DNA from: Theodoxus fluviatilis
Taxonomy: Eukaryota; Mollusca; Gastropoda; Cycloneritida; Neritidae
DNA length: 64,000 nt
Assembly: GCA_034096865.1 (NCBI GenBank)
Contig: JAWQFJ010001797.1
Location: forward strand, 270,001 to 334,000
Direction: 5' to 3'
The stretch's first letter is position 1. Each line of letters opens with the position of its first letter. A program made the translations under genes and the position numbers. Shown piece by piece: positions 1 through 11,370 of this stretch. The notes under the pieces were generated by a model. It worked only from the letters and a program-made list of their open reading frames with translations, was not told where the DNA came from and made no database searches.

Positions 1-1140
1 AGGGAGGAGGTAAGGAAGGCAGGGAGGAGGGGTAAGGAAGGCAGGGAGGAGGAGTAAGGAAGGCAGGGAGGAGGGGTAGGGAAGACAGAGAGGCAGGGAG
101 GAGGAGTAAGGAAGGCAATAAGGAGGGGTAAGGAAGGCAGAGAGGCAGGGAGGAGGGATAAAGGAGGCAGGGAAGAGGGATAAGGAAGGCAGGGAGGAGG
201 GGTAAGGAAGGCAGGGAGGAGGAGTAAGGAAGGCAGGGAGGAGGAGTAAGGAAGGCAGGGAGGAGGGGTAAGGAAGGCAGGAGAGGAGGAGGGAGGTAGG
301 GAGGAGGGGTAAGGGAGGCAGGGAGGAGGGGTAAGGAAGGCAGGGAGGAGGGGTAAGGAAGGCAGCGAGGAGAAGTAAGGGAGGCATGGAGGAGTAAGGA
401 AGGCAGGGAGGAGTAAGGAAGGCAGGGAGGAGTAAGGAAGGCAGGGAGGAGGAGCAAGGAAGGCAGGGAGGAGGGGTAAGGAAGGCAGGGAGGAGGGGTA
501 AGGAAGGCAGGGAGGAGGGGTAAGGGAGGCCGAGAGACAGAGAGGCAGGGAGGAGGGGTAAGGAAGGCAGAGAGACAGGGAGGCTGGGAGGACGAGTAAG
601 GAAGGCAGGGAGACAGGGAGGCTGGGAGGACGAGTAAGGAAGGCAGGGAGACAGAGAGGCAGGGAGGAGGAGTAAGGAAGGCATGGAGGAGGGGTAAGGA
701 AGGCAGAGAGACAGGGAGGCAATGAAGAGGGGTAAGAAAGGCAGAGAGACAGGGAGGCAGGGAGGAGGAGTAAGGAAGGCAGAGAGACAGAGAGGCAGGG
801 AGGAGGGGTAAGGGAGGCAGGGAGGAGGGGTAAGGAAGGCAGAGAGACAGGGAGGCAGGGAGGAGGAGTAAGGGAGGCAGGGATGAGGGGTAAGGAAGGC
901 AGAGAGGCAGGGAGGAGGAGTAAGGAAGGCAGAGAGACAGAGAGGCAGGGAGAAGGGGTAAGGGAGGCAGAGAGAAGGGGTAAGGAAGGCAGGGAGGAAG
1001 GGTAAAGAAGGCAGAGAGACAGAGAGGCAGGGAGGAGGGGTAAGGGAGGCAGGGAGGAGGGGTAAGGAAGGCAGAGAGAAGGGGTAGGGAAGGCAGAGAG
1101 GGAGCGAGGAGGTGTAAGGAAGGCAGAGAGGCAGGGAGGA
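1..1140. repeat. 22-bp purine-rich minisatellite
   Basis: Degenerate tandem array with a unit of about 22 bp, core GGAGGAGGGGTAAGGAAGGC. Variants carry AGAGACAGGGAGGC insertions. It runs off the left edge of the window. The + strand is almost pure purine, so triplex or G-quadruplex folding is possible. Confidence 0.95.
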
Positions 1141-1830
1141 GAGATAGGAGGCAGGAGGAGAGGAGAAGGAGGAGGAGGAGGAGGAGGAGGAGGAGAGGAG
1201 GAGGAGGAGGAGGAGGAGGAGAGAGGAGGAGGAAGGAGGAAGGAAGGAGGGAGGAGGAGGAGGAGGAGGAGGAGGAGGAGGGAGAGGAGGAGGAGGAGCA
1301 GGAGGAGGAGGAGGAGGAGGAGGAGGAGGAGGAGGAGGAGGGAGGAGGAGGAAGGAGGAGGGAGGAGGGAGGAGGAGGAGCAGGAGGAGGAGGAGGAGGA
1401 GGGAGGAGGAGGAGGAGGAGGAGGAGGGAGGCAGGAGGAGGAGGAGGAGGAGGGCAGAGGAGGAGGAGAGGAGGAGGAGGAAGGCAGGAGGAGGAGGAAG
1501 GAGGAGGAGGAGGAAGGCAGGAGGAGGAGGAGGAAGGAGGAGGAGGAGGAGGAGGAGGAGGAGGAGGCAGGAGGAGGAGGAGGAAGGCAGGAGGAGGAGG
1601 AGGAGGAAGGCAGGAGGAGGAGGAGGAGGAAAGCAGGAGGAGGAGGAGGAGGAGGAGGAGAGGCAGGAGGAGGAGGAGAGAGGAGGAAGGAGGAGGAGGA
1701 GGAGGAGAGAGGAGGAGGCAGGGAGGAGGGGTAAGGAAGGCAGGGAGGAGGGGTAGAGAAGGCAGGGAGGCAGGGAGGAGAGGTAGGGAAGGCAGAGAGG
1801 CAGAGAGGAGAGGTAGAGAAGGCAGAGAGA
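1141..1830. repeat. (GGA)n array returning to the minisatellite
   Basis: From about 1141 the array changes to GGA triplets broken by AAGGCA and GCA. From about 1726 to 1830 it returns to the 22-bp unit. The triplet block looks like a local expansion inside the minisatellite. Confidence 0.9.
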
Positions 1831-2182
1831 GTGAGAGAGGACTGAACCAGACCTGCTTTCTAACCCCAGGGCAGGGACGGCAAGAAACGTGGGAGTGACA
1901 CCTGGGCTGCTGTCGAGACTAGTGAAGTAGGGTTGGGAGAGCGCAGCATTGCCCATAAAGCCTGGCTTTATCCCTGGCCACCTGCAAGGACTGGCTGCCC
2001 GGGGGTAGGAGAGGCTGTGGAGGAGGGTGAGGGGTGGGGAAAGAAGGGGTGGGAGAGGGGAAAGACGGAAGGGGTAAGGCGAAAGAGAGGTAAGAGAAAC
2101 GGAACGAGGTGACGGAGGGGGAGGGGGGAGGGGTGGGATTGGATGGGGGAGAGATTTTTGCGTTGCCCTGTCCAACGATGGT
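1831..2182. other. No gene seen; G-rich unique DNA
   Basis: Short unique stretch between two arrays. Open frames here only extend into the CA array. Confidence 0.6.
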
Positions 2183-2392
<210 letters not shown>

Positions 2393-2470
2393 GTCTAACA
2401 CGTGCAGGCACTGTTTGATGAGCGATATACTTTCCCCTCCTGTCCCGATTCACCTCTCTCCCCGTTTTCC

Positions 2471-2899
<429 letters not shown>

Positions 2900-2902
<3 letters not shown>

Positions 2903-4235
2903 CATGCAGGGTCTTTCGGGACTGGACCCCTGGGCAGCTGCAGAATGCTTGAGTCGCAAGTCATCCCCACTTTGTTATACAGTGCAGAGATTTGGGGTCT
3001 AGAAAGCCACAGAAAGATAGAGACAGTTCATACTTTTTCGTGCAAGAAGTTCCTAGGGCTTGGCAACAGAACCCCGAACCATATGGTCTATGGAGATCTT
3101 GGGAGATTCCCTTTGCATGTAAGTACTTGCATAAAAGTGATCAAATATTGGCTGAAACTCTGTAGGGTGAATCATGACAGATTACCAAAGCAAGCTTATT
3201 TCATGCTCCAGAACTCTAATACTTCTGGCAAATCAAACTGGGTTGATTCAGTGAGAAAACTTTTGCAAAAATTGGGCTTCGGATATGCATGGTTTAATGG
3301 TGGTGTTCAAAACGATAATTATTTCATACAACAACTGAAACAGAGACTGAAGGATTGGTTCCTCCAAGAATGGAGTAGCACAAATAGAACAAATGAACGA
3401 TACCGATGGTACTCGTCCTTTAAAGTATCTTTTGGTCTTGAAGATTATTTGAATAATATTGATATTAAAAAATTCAGAGATATTTTCATTAGATACAGGT
3501 TTGGTGTGAATGACCTGGCAGTAAACAGAATATTCAGAAGTACTCCAGATGTACAATGCCCGTTTTGCAATGCAAAAGAAGACGACGAACATTTATTGTT
3601 GAACTGTCCTGTTTATGAGCATCTGAGACAAAAGTACCTGGAGCGACACAACCCCAAGGAAGAGAGGATTAAATGCTGCAAATATTGGTTGAATGGTACC
3701 GACTTCCGTCGAACAAGAGCTGTAGCTATGTTTCTCTATTATGCTTTTAAGAGGAGAGAAATTTGTCTTGAAACACTGAGTGGAGAAGCCAATCTGTCCC
3801 AGTGACACTGATGTAAATTTTTTGGGGTGTATGACAATGTGCCTGAAGACACTTTTTCCATGGCCTTAAATATGGTTTTGTTGTTAAGCAGATGCGGCGT
3901 TACTGGGATACAAATATTCAGTTCCGGAAATTGTCTTTGCTTCTCTCCCAACTGCATTATATAACCATTTATGCGGTGGGTGGTCTTACTATAGTTGTGC
4001 GTTGATAATGTCTTTGCTATCAATATGGTCTTGAGAGTTTGTGCAAGTTGATGCACAACAGTGAATGTCTTCTGAAGACCCCTGTAATGGTAGTGAAGAA
4101 CGGCAACATTGCATGTCTCAGGATAACATGTCTCATGATTTGTACATGAGAATGTTACGAATTGTTCAATTTGAATTTGCAATGGACCGATGGCCTTCGC
4201 AATAAAAATTCAGTTCAGTTCAGTTCAGTTCAGTT
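2900..4235 (+). mobile_element. 5'-truncated non-LTR retrotransposon (LINE) 3' end
   Basis: The element consists of an open frame for the C-terminal part of a LINE reverse-transcriptase polyprotein (2945-3805), a 3' untranslated region, an AATAAA at 4201-4206, and a tail of five CAGTT units (4211-4235). Short tandem repeats in place of poly(A) at the 3' end are known in several LINE clades. The left limit is uncertain: 2900-2944 is not clearly element sequence. TC-rich microsatellite lies on both sides, so no target-site duplication can be recognised. The unbroken frame suggests a fairly recent insertion. The clade was not determined; no RNase H domain was seen. Confidence 0.85.
2945..3805 (+). 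CDS. LINE ORF2 C-terminal fragment, 286 aa
   Basis: Partial reverse-transcriptase protein, open over 286 codons to TGA at 3803-3805. It starts in the RT thumb region (SQVIPTLLYSAEIWG, about residues 4-18), a motif typical of LINE ORF2 proteins. Near its C-terminus is CPFCNAKEDDEHLLLNCP, a C-x2-C...H...C zinc-knuckle arrangement characteristic of many LINE C-termini. Endonuclease and RT palm are missing through 5' truncation. The ATG at 2945 is only the first methionine in the homologous part; the frame stays open upstream into the TCTG array, which encodes nonsense. It has no promoter of its own and is probably not expressed as a gene. Confidence 0.85.
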   Translation: MLESQVIPTLLYSAEIWGLESHRKIETVHTFSCKKFLGLGNRTPNHMVYGDLGRFPLHVSTCIKVIKYWLKLCRVNHDRLPKQAYFMLQNSNTSGKSNWVDSVRKLLQKLGFGYAWFNGGVQNDNYFIQQLKQRLKDWFLQEWSSTNRTNERYRWYSSFKVSFGLEDYLNNIDIKKFRDIFIRYRFGVNDLAVNRIFRSTPDVQCPFCNAKEDDEHLLLNCPVYEHLRQKYLERHNPKEERIKCCKYWLNGTDFRRTRAVAMFLYYAFKRREICLETLSGEANLSQ

Positions 4236-4305
4236 CTCTCTCTCTCTCTCTCTCTCCTCTCATCTCTCTCCTCTCTCTCTCTCTCTTCTCTCTCTCTCTC
4301 GTCTC

Positions 4306-4350
<45 letters not shown>

Positions 4351-4365
4351 TCTCTCCCTCTCTCT

Positions 4366-4406
<41 letters not shown>
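4236..4406. repeat. (TC)n microsatellite
   Basis: Imperfect TC array with CTCC interruptions, starting directly after the LINE tail. Confidence 0.95.
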
Positions 4407-4411
<5 letters not shown>

Positions 4412-4569
4412 TGCTCGCTCGCTTGGTATGTATTGAAAGCACACTACTTTCTATCAGCTTGTCACCTTGAGTTTGGCATCTCACAATCCTCATCCACCAT
4501 CGGTATCCTCTTCTTCATTCTTGTACTCCGTCCATCTGCACCCCCTAGGTTCCATTCCCGCACCCCAAC

Positions 4570-4571
<2 letters not shown>

Positions 4572-4600
<29 letters not shown>
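4572..4600. repeat. Poly(C) run, 29 bp
   Basis: Uninterrupted C homopolymer. Its true length is doubtful in any assembly. Confidence 0.95.
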
Positions 4601-4699
4601 GCCACATGCCTATGCCGAACCCATTCTGAACACAGAGATATAGTATCTCTGACACAGGTTGGTCACGTGACTTCGGCTCCACATTCCAATGATTTTACC

Positions 4700-5490
4700 A
4701 ATCAAAATTCAACATGATCAGAAGACCATTGAGAGTAAAAAGAGGCGATTCTATTTCATTCCAATTATTTATCCCATTGATAGATAAACACAAATTTGGT
4801 GTTCTAATAAAACTAATCTATGAGATTTTCAGGAAATCATTTGAGAACTACTTTTAGCGCGAACGTCGTCTAAAAGGTTGCAAACTGCCTTGAGCACGTG
4901 CGATTGTGTATATAGTAATACACGCAATCTTTGGACCTACTATAAACGCAGCGAAAAGGATTCCTATGGCTCCGGGCTGGTTTCGTGAATCTATGGTTAT
5001 ACTCTCGCAAGTAAATGCTTTCTGGCCGGAACCTGTGGTCTAACTGCCTTCACACTGTTTGACGAGCTCCACACTTCGATCATTCGTGTATCGACTGATG
5101 GAGTCAGTAAGTGATTTAACCTACATTCCGTCTGTGTTGAACGTTAATCGAATGGAAGTTTCTTCTGTAGGAATCCGTCCGATTCCGAAGTTCGATATTA
5201 TCGGATAGCTCAGAAGCAGTTTTTCTAAGTTTAATCCTTCTAAGCATACATTAAATTAATGATTCCTCATCAGCAAAAGCACTCAGTGGGTTTCTGTGTG
5301 TATCGGTCCAAATGATTATGCAGACGGGATTGGTTGCATTACTCGCTCAATGAAGTATAAATATTGCTGTTGTATTCAAAGTCCTTATAATTAGTAGAGT
5401 TCACAATATTACACTCTTGTGATTCGAATTTTACCGCATACAAGTTTTACATTCATGGGAAATCGATGTTTAGAAAATGAATTGACGAAA
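4700..5490. other. AT-rich unique DNA, no gene recognised
   Basis: No frame resembling a known family and no array. It forms the interior of the candidate element. Confidence 0.6.
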
Positions 5491-5492
5491 AG

Positions 5493-5627
5493 ATGGCTGC
5501 CAGTATCGAGTGTATCACAACAAGCGGAGGAATACACTCACGATGTGATGTGCCATTCAGCGTGGCTGAGACTCTGTGTTCAGAACGGTGGTATGCATGT
5601 TATGGAAGAATTAAGGCTATCACGTGA
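5493..5627 (+). CDS. Unrecognised 44-aa frame from AAGATGGCTGCC
   Basis: The ATG at 5493 lies in a strong initiation context resembling a YY1-type start (AAGATGGCTGCC). The frame has 44 codons and ends at TGA 5625-5627. The product is cysteine-containing and not simple-repeat. I do not recognise it. Its 3' part runs into the inverted-repeat module, so the frame may be chance or an exon fragment. No convincing splice donor follows. Confidence 0.15.
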   Translation: MAASIECITTSGGIHSRCDVPFSVAETLCSERWYACYGRIKAIT

Positions 5628-5689
5628 CCAACCTGTTGCTGAGACTATATCCACTAGTCTCAGCCACGCTGAATGTGCCGAACCTTCCG

Positions 5690-6160
5690 TACACCTGGTT
5701 GTCTGTCCCCTGTCACTTGTCAATGTCGGCCGTCACACTCCACATTCACCGCCCCCTCCCCGTCTCTACACTCCCCCTTCTGTCTTCTGGCAACCTTCCC
5801 TTCTCCCCTTTTCGTCTTTGTCTTTCCTCTGTGTCCTCCTCCGTCCTGCTTCCCATGATTTGCCAATCACACACACCCGTATGCCAGCGACGATGGCCAC
5901 GGTAGGTGGTCAAGCTTGTGACCACAGATAGTTACGTCCGATCCGAGCCGCAGCTGAACAAGTCCGGCTGTAATAAGAGGACAAACAAGAATCGGTACAG
6001 CAAGGTTTCCCTTCGATACGACATTAATTTTCCGTTCAACCATAATGGTGACTGCTGGCGTCGAAGAATGAGAATGCCAGGGTTGTAAAATGTTTGTGGA
6101 CATTTGTGGTCAGTTATGAGAATTATGTAATCTTTGGTTTGTTTATCTCTGTATATAACG
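5690..6160. other. No gene seen
   Basis: Pyrimidine-rich 5740-5860, then unique DNA. Frames here are short and of ordinary random composition. Confidence 0.5.
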
Positions 6161-6169
6161 TTTTTAAAA

Positions 6170-6253
6170 AGTGTGTGTGCGTGCGTGTGAATGTATGTGT
6201 GTGTGTGTGTGCTCGCGCGTGCGTGCGTGCGTGTGTGTGTGCATGAACATACA

Positions 6254-6313
<60 letters not shown>

Positions 6314-6336
6314 CTCTCGCTCGCTCTCTCGCTCTC
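6170..6336. repeat. (GT)n and (TC)n microsatellites
   Basis: Imperfect GT/GC array at about 6170-6242, then a TC array at 6253-6336. Confidence 0.93.
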
Positions 6337-6690
6337 ATTTATTCAAAGTACACTGTCCAAAACTCGTTCCTAATTAGATATATATGCTGCGTTTATTTCA
6401 TCATCCGCCAGTTCATTTTATATTCATACACAGAGACTTAATATAAAAAACATGGTCAAATTGCGTGATTGATGACCGCATATAGAGAAATAAAAGATTT
6501 TTACTTCTAGGTTATCAATTAGATCAGTTACACATGACACAAACATGATGCGTTCAAAAGCGATTTCTCGAAATGTGCACTTTGTTCATGCGAGGGATGA
6601 CAATCTGAAATGACGGACGAAATAATATTTGTTCGTGAAAAGGAGTATGTTATTCTGGGGTTGATATAGAAAAAGGTTAAACAGACAAAC
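6337..6690. other. AT-rich unique DNA, no gene seen
   Basis: No long frame, no RNA-like fold and no tandem structure noticed. Confidence 0.6.
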
Positions 6691-6699
6691 GTATGTGTT

Positions 6700-6863
6700 A
6701 CACACACTCACTTATAGACACACACACACACGCACACACACACACACACACACATACAAGCACACACGCACACACACGCACACACACACATACAAACACA
6801 CACTCACACACACACACACATACACACATACACACACAAGCGGACAAACGTACGCATTTCATA

Positions 6864-6899
<36 letters not shown>

Positions 6900-6981
6900 T
6901 ACATACAAACACAGGCACACAGGCACACACACACGCGCACACACACACATTCAAACACACACACACACAGGCACGCACACG

Positions 6982-7016
<35 letters not shown>

Positions 7017-7227
7017 CCACACATACACACACAAGCGGACAAACGTACGCATTTCACACACTCACTTACACACACACACACACACTGACCGGAACAGGTG
7101 TGTCTTGAGGGAGGTTTTGAACTGGAACATGGAATTAGAGTGACGGACAGGGAAAGGTAGGCTCACACACACGCGCACACACACACATTCAAACACACAC
7201 ACACAGGCACACACACACACGCACACA

Positions 7228-7308
<81 letters not shown>

Positions 7309-7371
7309 CCACACACACACAACCACACATACACACACAAGCGGACAAACGTACGCATTACACACACTCAC

Positions 7372-7427
<56 letters not shown>

Positions 7428-7436
7428 ACACACACA
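6700..7436. repeat. Complex (CA)n array with repeated unique islands
   Basis: CA-rich DNA in which the 18-mer CGGACAAACGTACGCATT recurs at 6841, 7036 and 7342, each time preceded by CA repeats and followed by similar CA-rich sequence. A second island containing ATTCAAACACAC also recurs. Unique sequence at 7087-7163 separates two parts. Confidence 0.93.
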
Positions 7437-8715
7437 TTGACTGAAACTCCTTTGTCGATGTGAGGGTTTGTTTCCTTTCAAGACAGAGGAAGGTGCAAAG
7501 GACAGGACGGAGACAAAGAAAGGGATGGATGCACTGGAGAAGAAAGAGACGAGCACCCGAGGGAAAACTTGCATGAAGGAATTTCCCGGCGTAATGGCTG
7601 CAATGGTCCACTGCAGGTTCTCACGCCGAGCGTGTTGCTTTCAACCGAATCTCTTCCTCCTCCTCCTTTTCACGCCTCCTCTCTTACCGTCTCCTTCCTT
7701 ACTTCCCCACCCGAACCTCCTACCCCCACTTCCCTTGCTTAGCTCTGTCGCAACGCCAGCTTATCCATCCAGTCTACCCCTTTCCCCCTCCCTCTTCTCC
7801 CCTGTGGAGCACGTGTGGTCTTCGTCCCATTCACTTGAGATCTTCCTGCTTTTCTTCATTGCTATCTCTGTTTAGAGTCGCTCCATCCTCCCATGTACCT
7901 CCCTGCTTGCTCTTCGTTCGGCATTAATTATTTTGTGGCTGGGAGTTCGTAGGCCTACCAAGCAGAGTCGTGACTGCCTCCCAGTCCATGGGGAAATGAT
8001 GCGTGCACGACATTAACTTTACTGTGCTCCCTGCACAACAAGGATGTGAAGGCATGGAAAAGCCGACCACATGAGCGGCACGTCTTCTTGCTCAGCATGC
8101 TTTTATAGGAGCCCGTGTTTCCTTCTGAGTCCTTCTTCCATTTAGTCGGTACACTGGCTTGAAAGTTGAGTCGAGTGATTTCTGCTGAGAAGGAAAGGTG
8201 GAGCATGCAGAAGAAAAGGACGAAGGGCAGCAAACGATTGTGGTGAAAATACATGGATGGGGTACCTCCCTCCGACCTCCATGCCTACTTTGGGTTAGGG
8301 GTAGGAAAACACCCACCGCATCTCCCTTCGAGATTCTTAAAAGGCAAATCGCCAGTGAAACCCAGTCTTGACCTGGTCTAATTCTAACCAGCTCTAGTGA
8401 TTTTATAGACACTACTCTTCAATGGCGTACAAGAAGCCGTACTTAAAAAAAATTATATTCATTCATTCATTCCGTTCATTCATTGCAACCTCCATCGGTT
8501 TGATTACGTCACGTTTCACGGTCTACAATGCGTACACAAAGAACACTTGGGGCGCATCGCGTACGCTAGGAACCTGCAAGGATCTTGCAGGAAACGCGAG
8601 GCGAGGGCGCTTCCCACAGCGTCTCGTTCACAAGGAGGCACTCGTTCCCAAGGTGGTTTGCCGAGGAAGCTCCGGAGGTACTTAGCCGCGTCTAGCCGCA
8701 GAGGACCGAATGACC
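7437..8715. other. Unique DNA, no gene recognised
   Basis: Several 100-135-codon frames exist, but none resembles a protein family I know and their composition is ordinary. A short ATTC tetranucleotide run lies at about 8458-8484. Confidence 0.5.
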
Positions 8716-8719
8716 CAAA

Positions 8720-8860
8720 ATGGCGGAGACCGTGCCCATCGGGTTGCTGTTCATAGACGGTAGTGCCTGTAATGTGCTTCTCACTGTCAGAGAATGGAAA
8801 AGCGTACGTAGACGGAAGTATTTGTTGCTCGAGTGTTCATTTGAATATGTTGCGGAGTAA
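8720..8860 (+). CDS. Unrecognised 46-aa frame at an ATGGCGGAG start
   Basis: CAAAATGGCGGA at 8716-8727 matches 10 of 12 positions of the TISU start element. The frame runs 46 codons to TAA at 8858-8860, starting MAETVPIGLLFIDG. A GTAGTG at 8759 could act as a weak splice donor, making this a possible first coding exon. I do not recognise the product and see no matching downstream exon. Confidence 0.2.
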   Translation: MAETVPIGLLFIDGSACNVLLTVREWKSVRRRKYLLLECSFEYVAE

Positions 8861-9531
8861 TTATTTAGGTTAATTCTGGACAAAAACTGTCAATATTGTT
8901 TGTATCGTGCATACACGTAGTACCGTACATGACCACTCACTGAATTATGTCTGTTGAATTGATCCGGAGTTTATCGAGGCACAACATTTTCGACAAGTGT
9001 CTACAACTGAACACGGGTTGTTTTCTTTTCTTTGAAAAAGTTATCGTGCCATTCGAGATGCCACCATGATATGTTCTATCAAGTGAAAAACTGCTGTAAT
9101 GTATCGTCAGTTACTTACGTCTATCAGCAACTTCTTCACCGACTCTCCCGCCAGGGCGCAGCCATGTTCTCATGGAATTCCGCCTTGCCAGCTGATGATT
9201 GGTCGTTTCTTAGACGTCTCTCGATACTTACCTCGCCCTCCCGAAGAAGGTTCCTAGCGTTAGCAATGCGCCCTTGCTCGCGTTTGTGTCGGTTTTGAGT
9301 CTCCGACCTTTCTGTATGATCCCCTCGTGTACACAAGCACGGAAATGCGGTCTATGGGGATATAATGCGTGCACCCACATTTTATTTGTTGCTTCCATGA
9401 CAGACAGACGAGGGGTTTATCCTCAGTCGTGGACAAGGCTTCTAAAAACAACGTCAAAGAATTTTGCCTGCGTCTTGCTTACGTCACCAGTTTTGCGACC
9501 ATGCAAAGACCATAAAGTTGCATCGGGATTT
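8861..9531. other. Unique DNA, no gene recognised
   Basis: Frames below 92 codons, none recognisable. Confidence 0.5.
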
Positions 9532-9706
9532 TCCCTCCAGGTTAACTGAAGGTCCTCACAGCTTTATCCCTCCAGGTTTACTGGAGGTCCTCACAGCTTT
9601 ATCCCTCCAGGTTTACTGGAGGTCCTCACAGCTTTATCCCTCCAGGTTTACTGGAGGTCCTCACAGCTTTATCTCTCCAGGTTTACTAGAGGTCTTCACA
9701 GCTTTA
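9532..9706. repeat. 35-bp minisatellite, exactly five units
   Basis: Five head-to-tail 35-bp units fill exactly 175 bp. Each internal unit contains the palindrome CTCCAG-GTTTA-CTGGAG. The first unit (GTTAACTGAAG) and the last (TTTACTAGAG) are diverged and the central ones nearly identical. The last unit passes directly into TCTG repeats. Confidence 0.95.
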
Positions 9707-9929
<223 letters not shown>

Positions 9930-10495
9930 GTCCCGACTTAACAGCTGATATCTCAAAAACTACTGGACGGATTTCCTTGACATTTTGCACACTTACTAGA
10001 AGTTAGGTGCGATTGAATGTATCAACTTTTCAGAATCGAAGTTTGAAAAGAAAGTGACTTTTTTAGATCGCAAACCCGAAAACACCCCCTAATTTGTCAG
10101 TTGACGGAATGGCGATATTTCAAAGCCTTTTCCTTCCCTCCCGTCGGCAGCAGCGTTTCTCCCACGCTGTACGAGCGCTCATAAATTACATAAATAGTTT
10201 TCGGGATACTCCCCAGACAAAAAATCGCCTTAGCTTAAAAAAACCCGTTTTACAGTCAAAAGTGTCCACCCGCGCGGCCGGTCCCACTCTTGGAACAGCC
10301 ACTCTGAGCGCAACACTACCAACTTCTGTTCGCGTGGCCTAATGGCAGTGAATCGATATTAAACTTGGCAGAAATAGACCTTGAGTATCCTAAAATGTAC
10401 AAGACCACTCAAATTTCATGAACTACCATCCATTTTTCTACAATTTACAGTGCAAAATACGAACCGAGGGGGTTTACCGAAAAGAACGTTATAAT
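9930..10495. other. Repeat-like unique DNA left of the MITE
   Basis: Contains ATCTCAAAAACTACTGGACG near 9950. I recall similar phrases in dispersed repeats of many invertebrate genomes but cannot verify it here. No gene seen. Confidence 0.35.
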
Positions 10496-10497
10496 AT

Positions 10498-11138
10498 TAG
10501 GCAATCATAGAGCGTCCTTCAGGAATTCCGCTTATGCATAATCTTCTATCTAATGAGGGTGCGCGCGCATCACGCATCACGATCACGATGTAGGGAATCG
10601 AAATTGGGTCACATTTCACAAAATAGCCGTCTGACGATTAAATAACCATACATTTAGCATCAGACTTTCCATTTACTCATGAAATAAGGCAAGCATCGCA
10701 TAACTTGATGTTTTGATTAACTAGTAAGGAAAATCGAGCAATTTAAAACGTGAAGCGTGACATCTTTTGGGTCGCCATTTTTGGATACTATTTTGAAGGC
10801 CAAGCAGTTGGTCGCTTAAACTACGCCTGAAATGTTTACTGTTTGTCAGTCAAGCCCTTTCATTTTACAAATCAGCAGTTGAAACGACATGGTATCATTT
10901 TCTTGTGATTACAGTAACGTTAGGACAACGGAAGAATGCAAAAATACTAACCAAACAGGAGTTTGGCAAATCGTCTGTTTTCAAGAACTACGTTCGGGCA
11001 AACCTTGTGAATTACCATATCGCAGAAACCGGATGTCACGTGACAGCACAAGGTGTGACGTAGAATGCAAGAATGCCTCATTTAGATAGAAGATTATGCA
11101 TAAGCGGAATTCCTGAAGGACGCTCTATGATTGCCTAA
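10498..11138. mobile_element. MITE with 63-bp terminal inverted repeats
   Basis: Left arm 10496-10558 and right arm 11076-11139 are reverse complements, starting ATTAGGCAATCATAGAGCG. They match at every position except one extra A in the right arm. The interior of about 520 bp has only one 66-codon frame and no transposase. A TA dinucleotide sits symmetrically at both ends (10498-10499 and 11136-11137), as for a Tc1/mariner-type TA target duplication, though TTA/TAA boundaries cannot be excluded. Near-perfect arms imply recent mobility. The superfamily call is inference. Confidence 0.9.
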
Positions 11139-11170
11139 TTGCTTTACAAACACTTGTCATGTAAGTTCCC

Positions 11171-11370
11171 GAATGGCTCATCTGGTAGAGCGCTGAACTA
11201 TTGTAACGTTAGGTCATGCGTGAACGGATTCCGAATCCGCGCTGAAACTTCCCCCCTTCCCCCCCCCCCCCCCTCTTTTTTCGAGAGGTTGCGGGTTCGA
11301 ACCCGACCTGGTTTTTTGTGTGTTTTTCCCCCCTCTTTTCTCGAGAGGTTGCGGGTTCGAACCCGATCTT
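11171..11370 (+). repeat. tRNA-like (SINE-type) sequence with duplicated B box
   Basis: TGGCTCATCTGGTAGAGCGC at 11174-11193 resembles an RNA polymerase III A box in a tRNA D-arm setting. GGTTCGAACCC, a canonical B box, occurs at about 11294 and again exactly 60 bp later at about 11354. Each is embedded in the same TCGAGAGGTTGCGGGTTCGA. The 3' halves are preceded by C-runs and CTCTTTT. The A-to-B distance is too long and the acceptor stem is absent, so this is not a functional tRNA gene. A tRNA-derived SINE with a tandemly duplicated 3' half is the best reading. Confidence 0.6.

Larger units (their letters stand above)
4633..5675. mobile_element. Candidate non-autonomous element with inverted hairpin modules
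   Basis: A perfect 17-bp inverted repeat pairs 4654-4670 (ACAGGTTGGTCACGTGA) with 5620-5636. Each copy is flanked on the same relative side by its own hairpin: 4633-4651 (8-bp stem CAGAGATA/TATCTCTG) and 5639-5663 (9-bp stem CTGAGACTA/TAGTCTCAG). The stems differ in sequence but the arrangement is conserved. A further perfect 20-bp inverted repeat, 5554-5573 with 5656-5675, encloses the right module. The interior is mainly AT-rich with no transposase frame. Calling it a transposon is inference; two inverted copies of a dispersed repeat would look the same. Confidence 0.45.

Noticed and set aside
9532..9706. Regular 35-bp repeats considered as a CRISPR-like array
   Set aside because: Units are directly contiguous with no spacers, and the genome is animal.
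11171..11307. Considered as a functional tRNA gene
   Set aside because: A and B boxes are too far apart and no acceptor stem can be paired.
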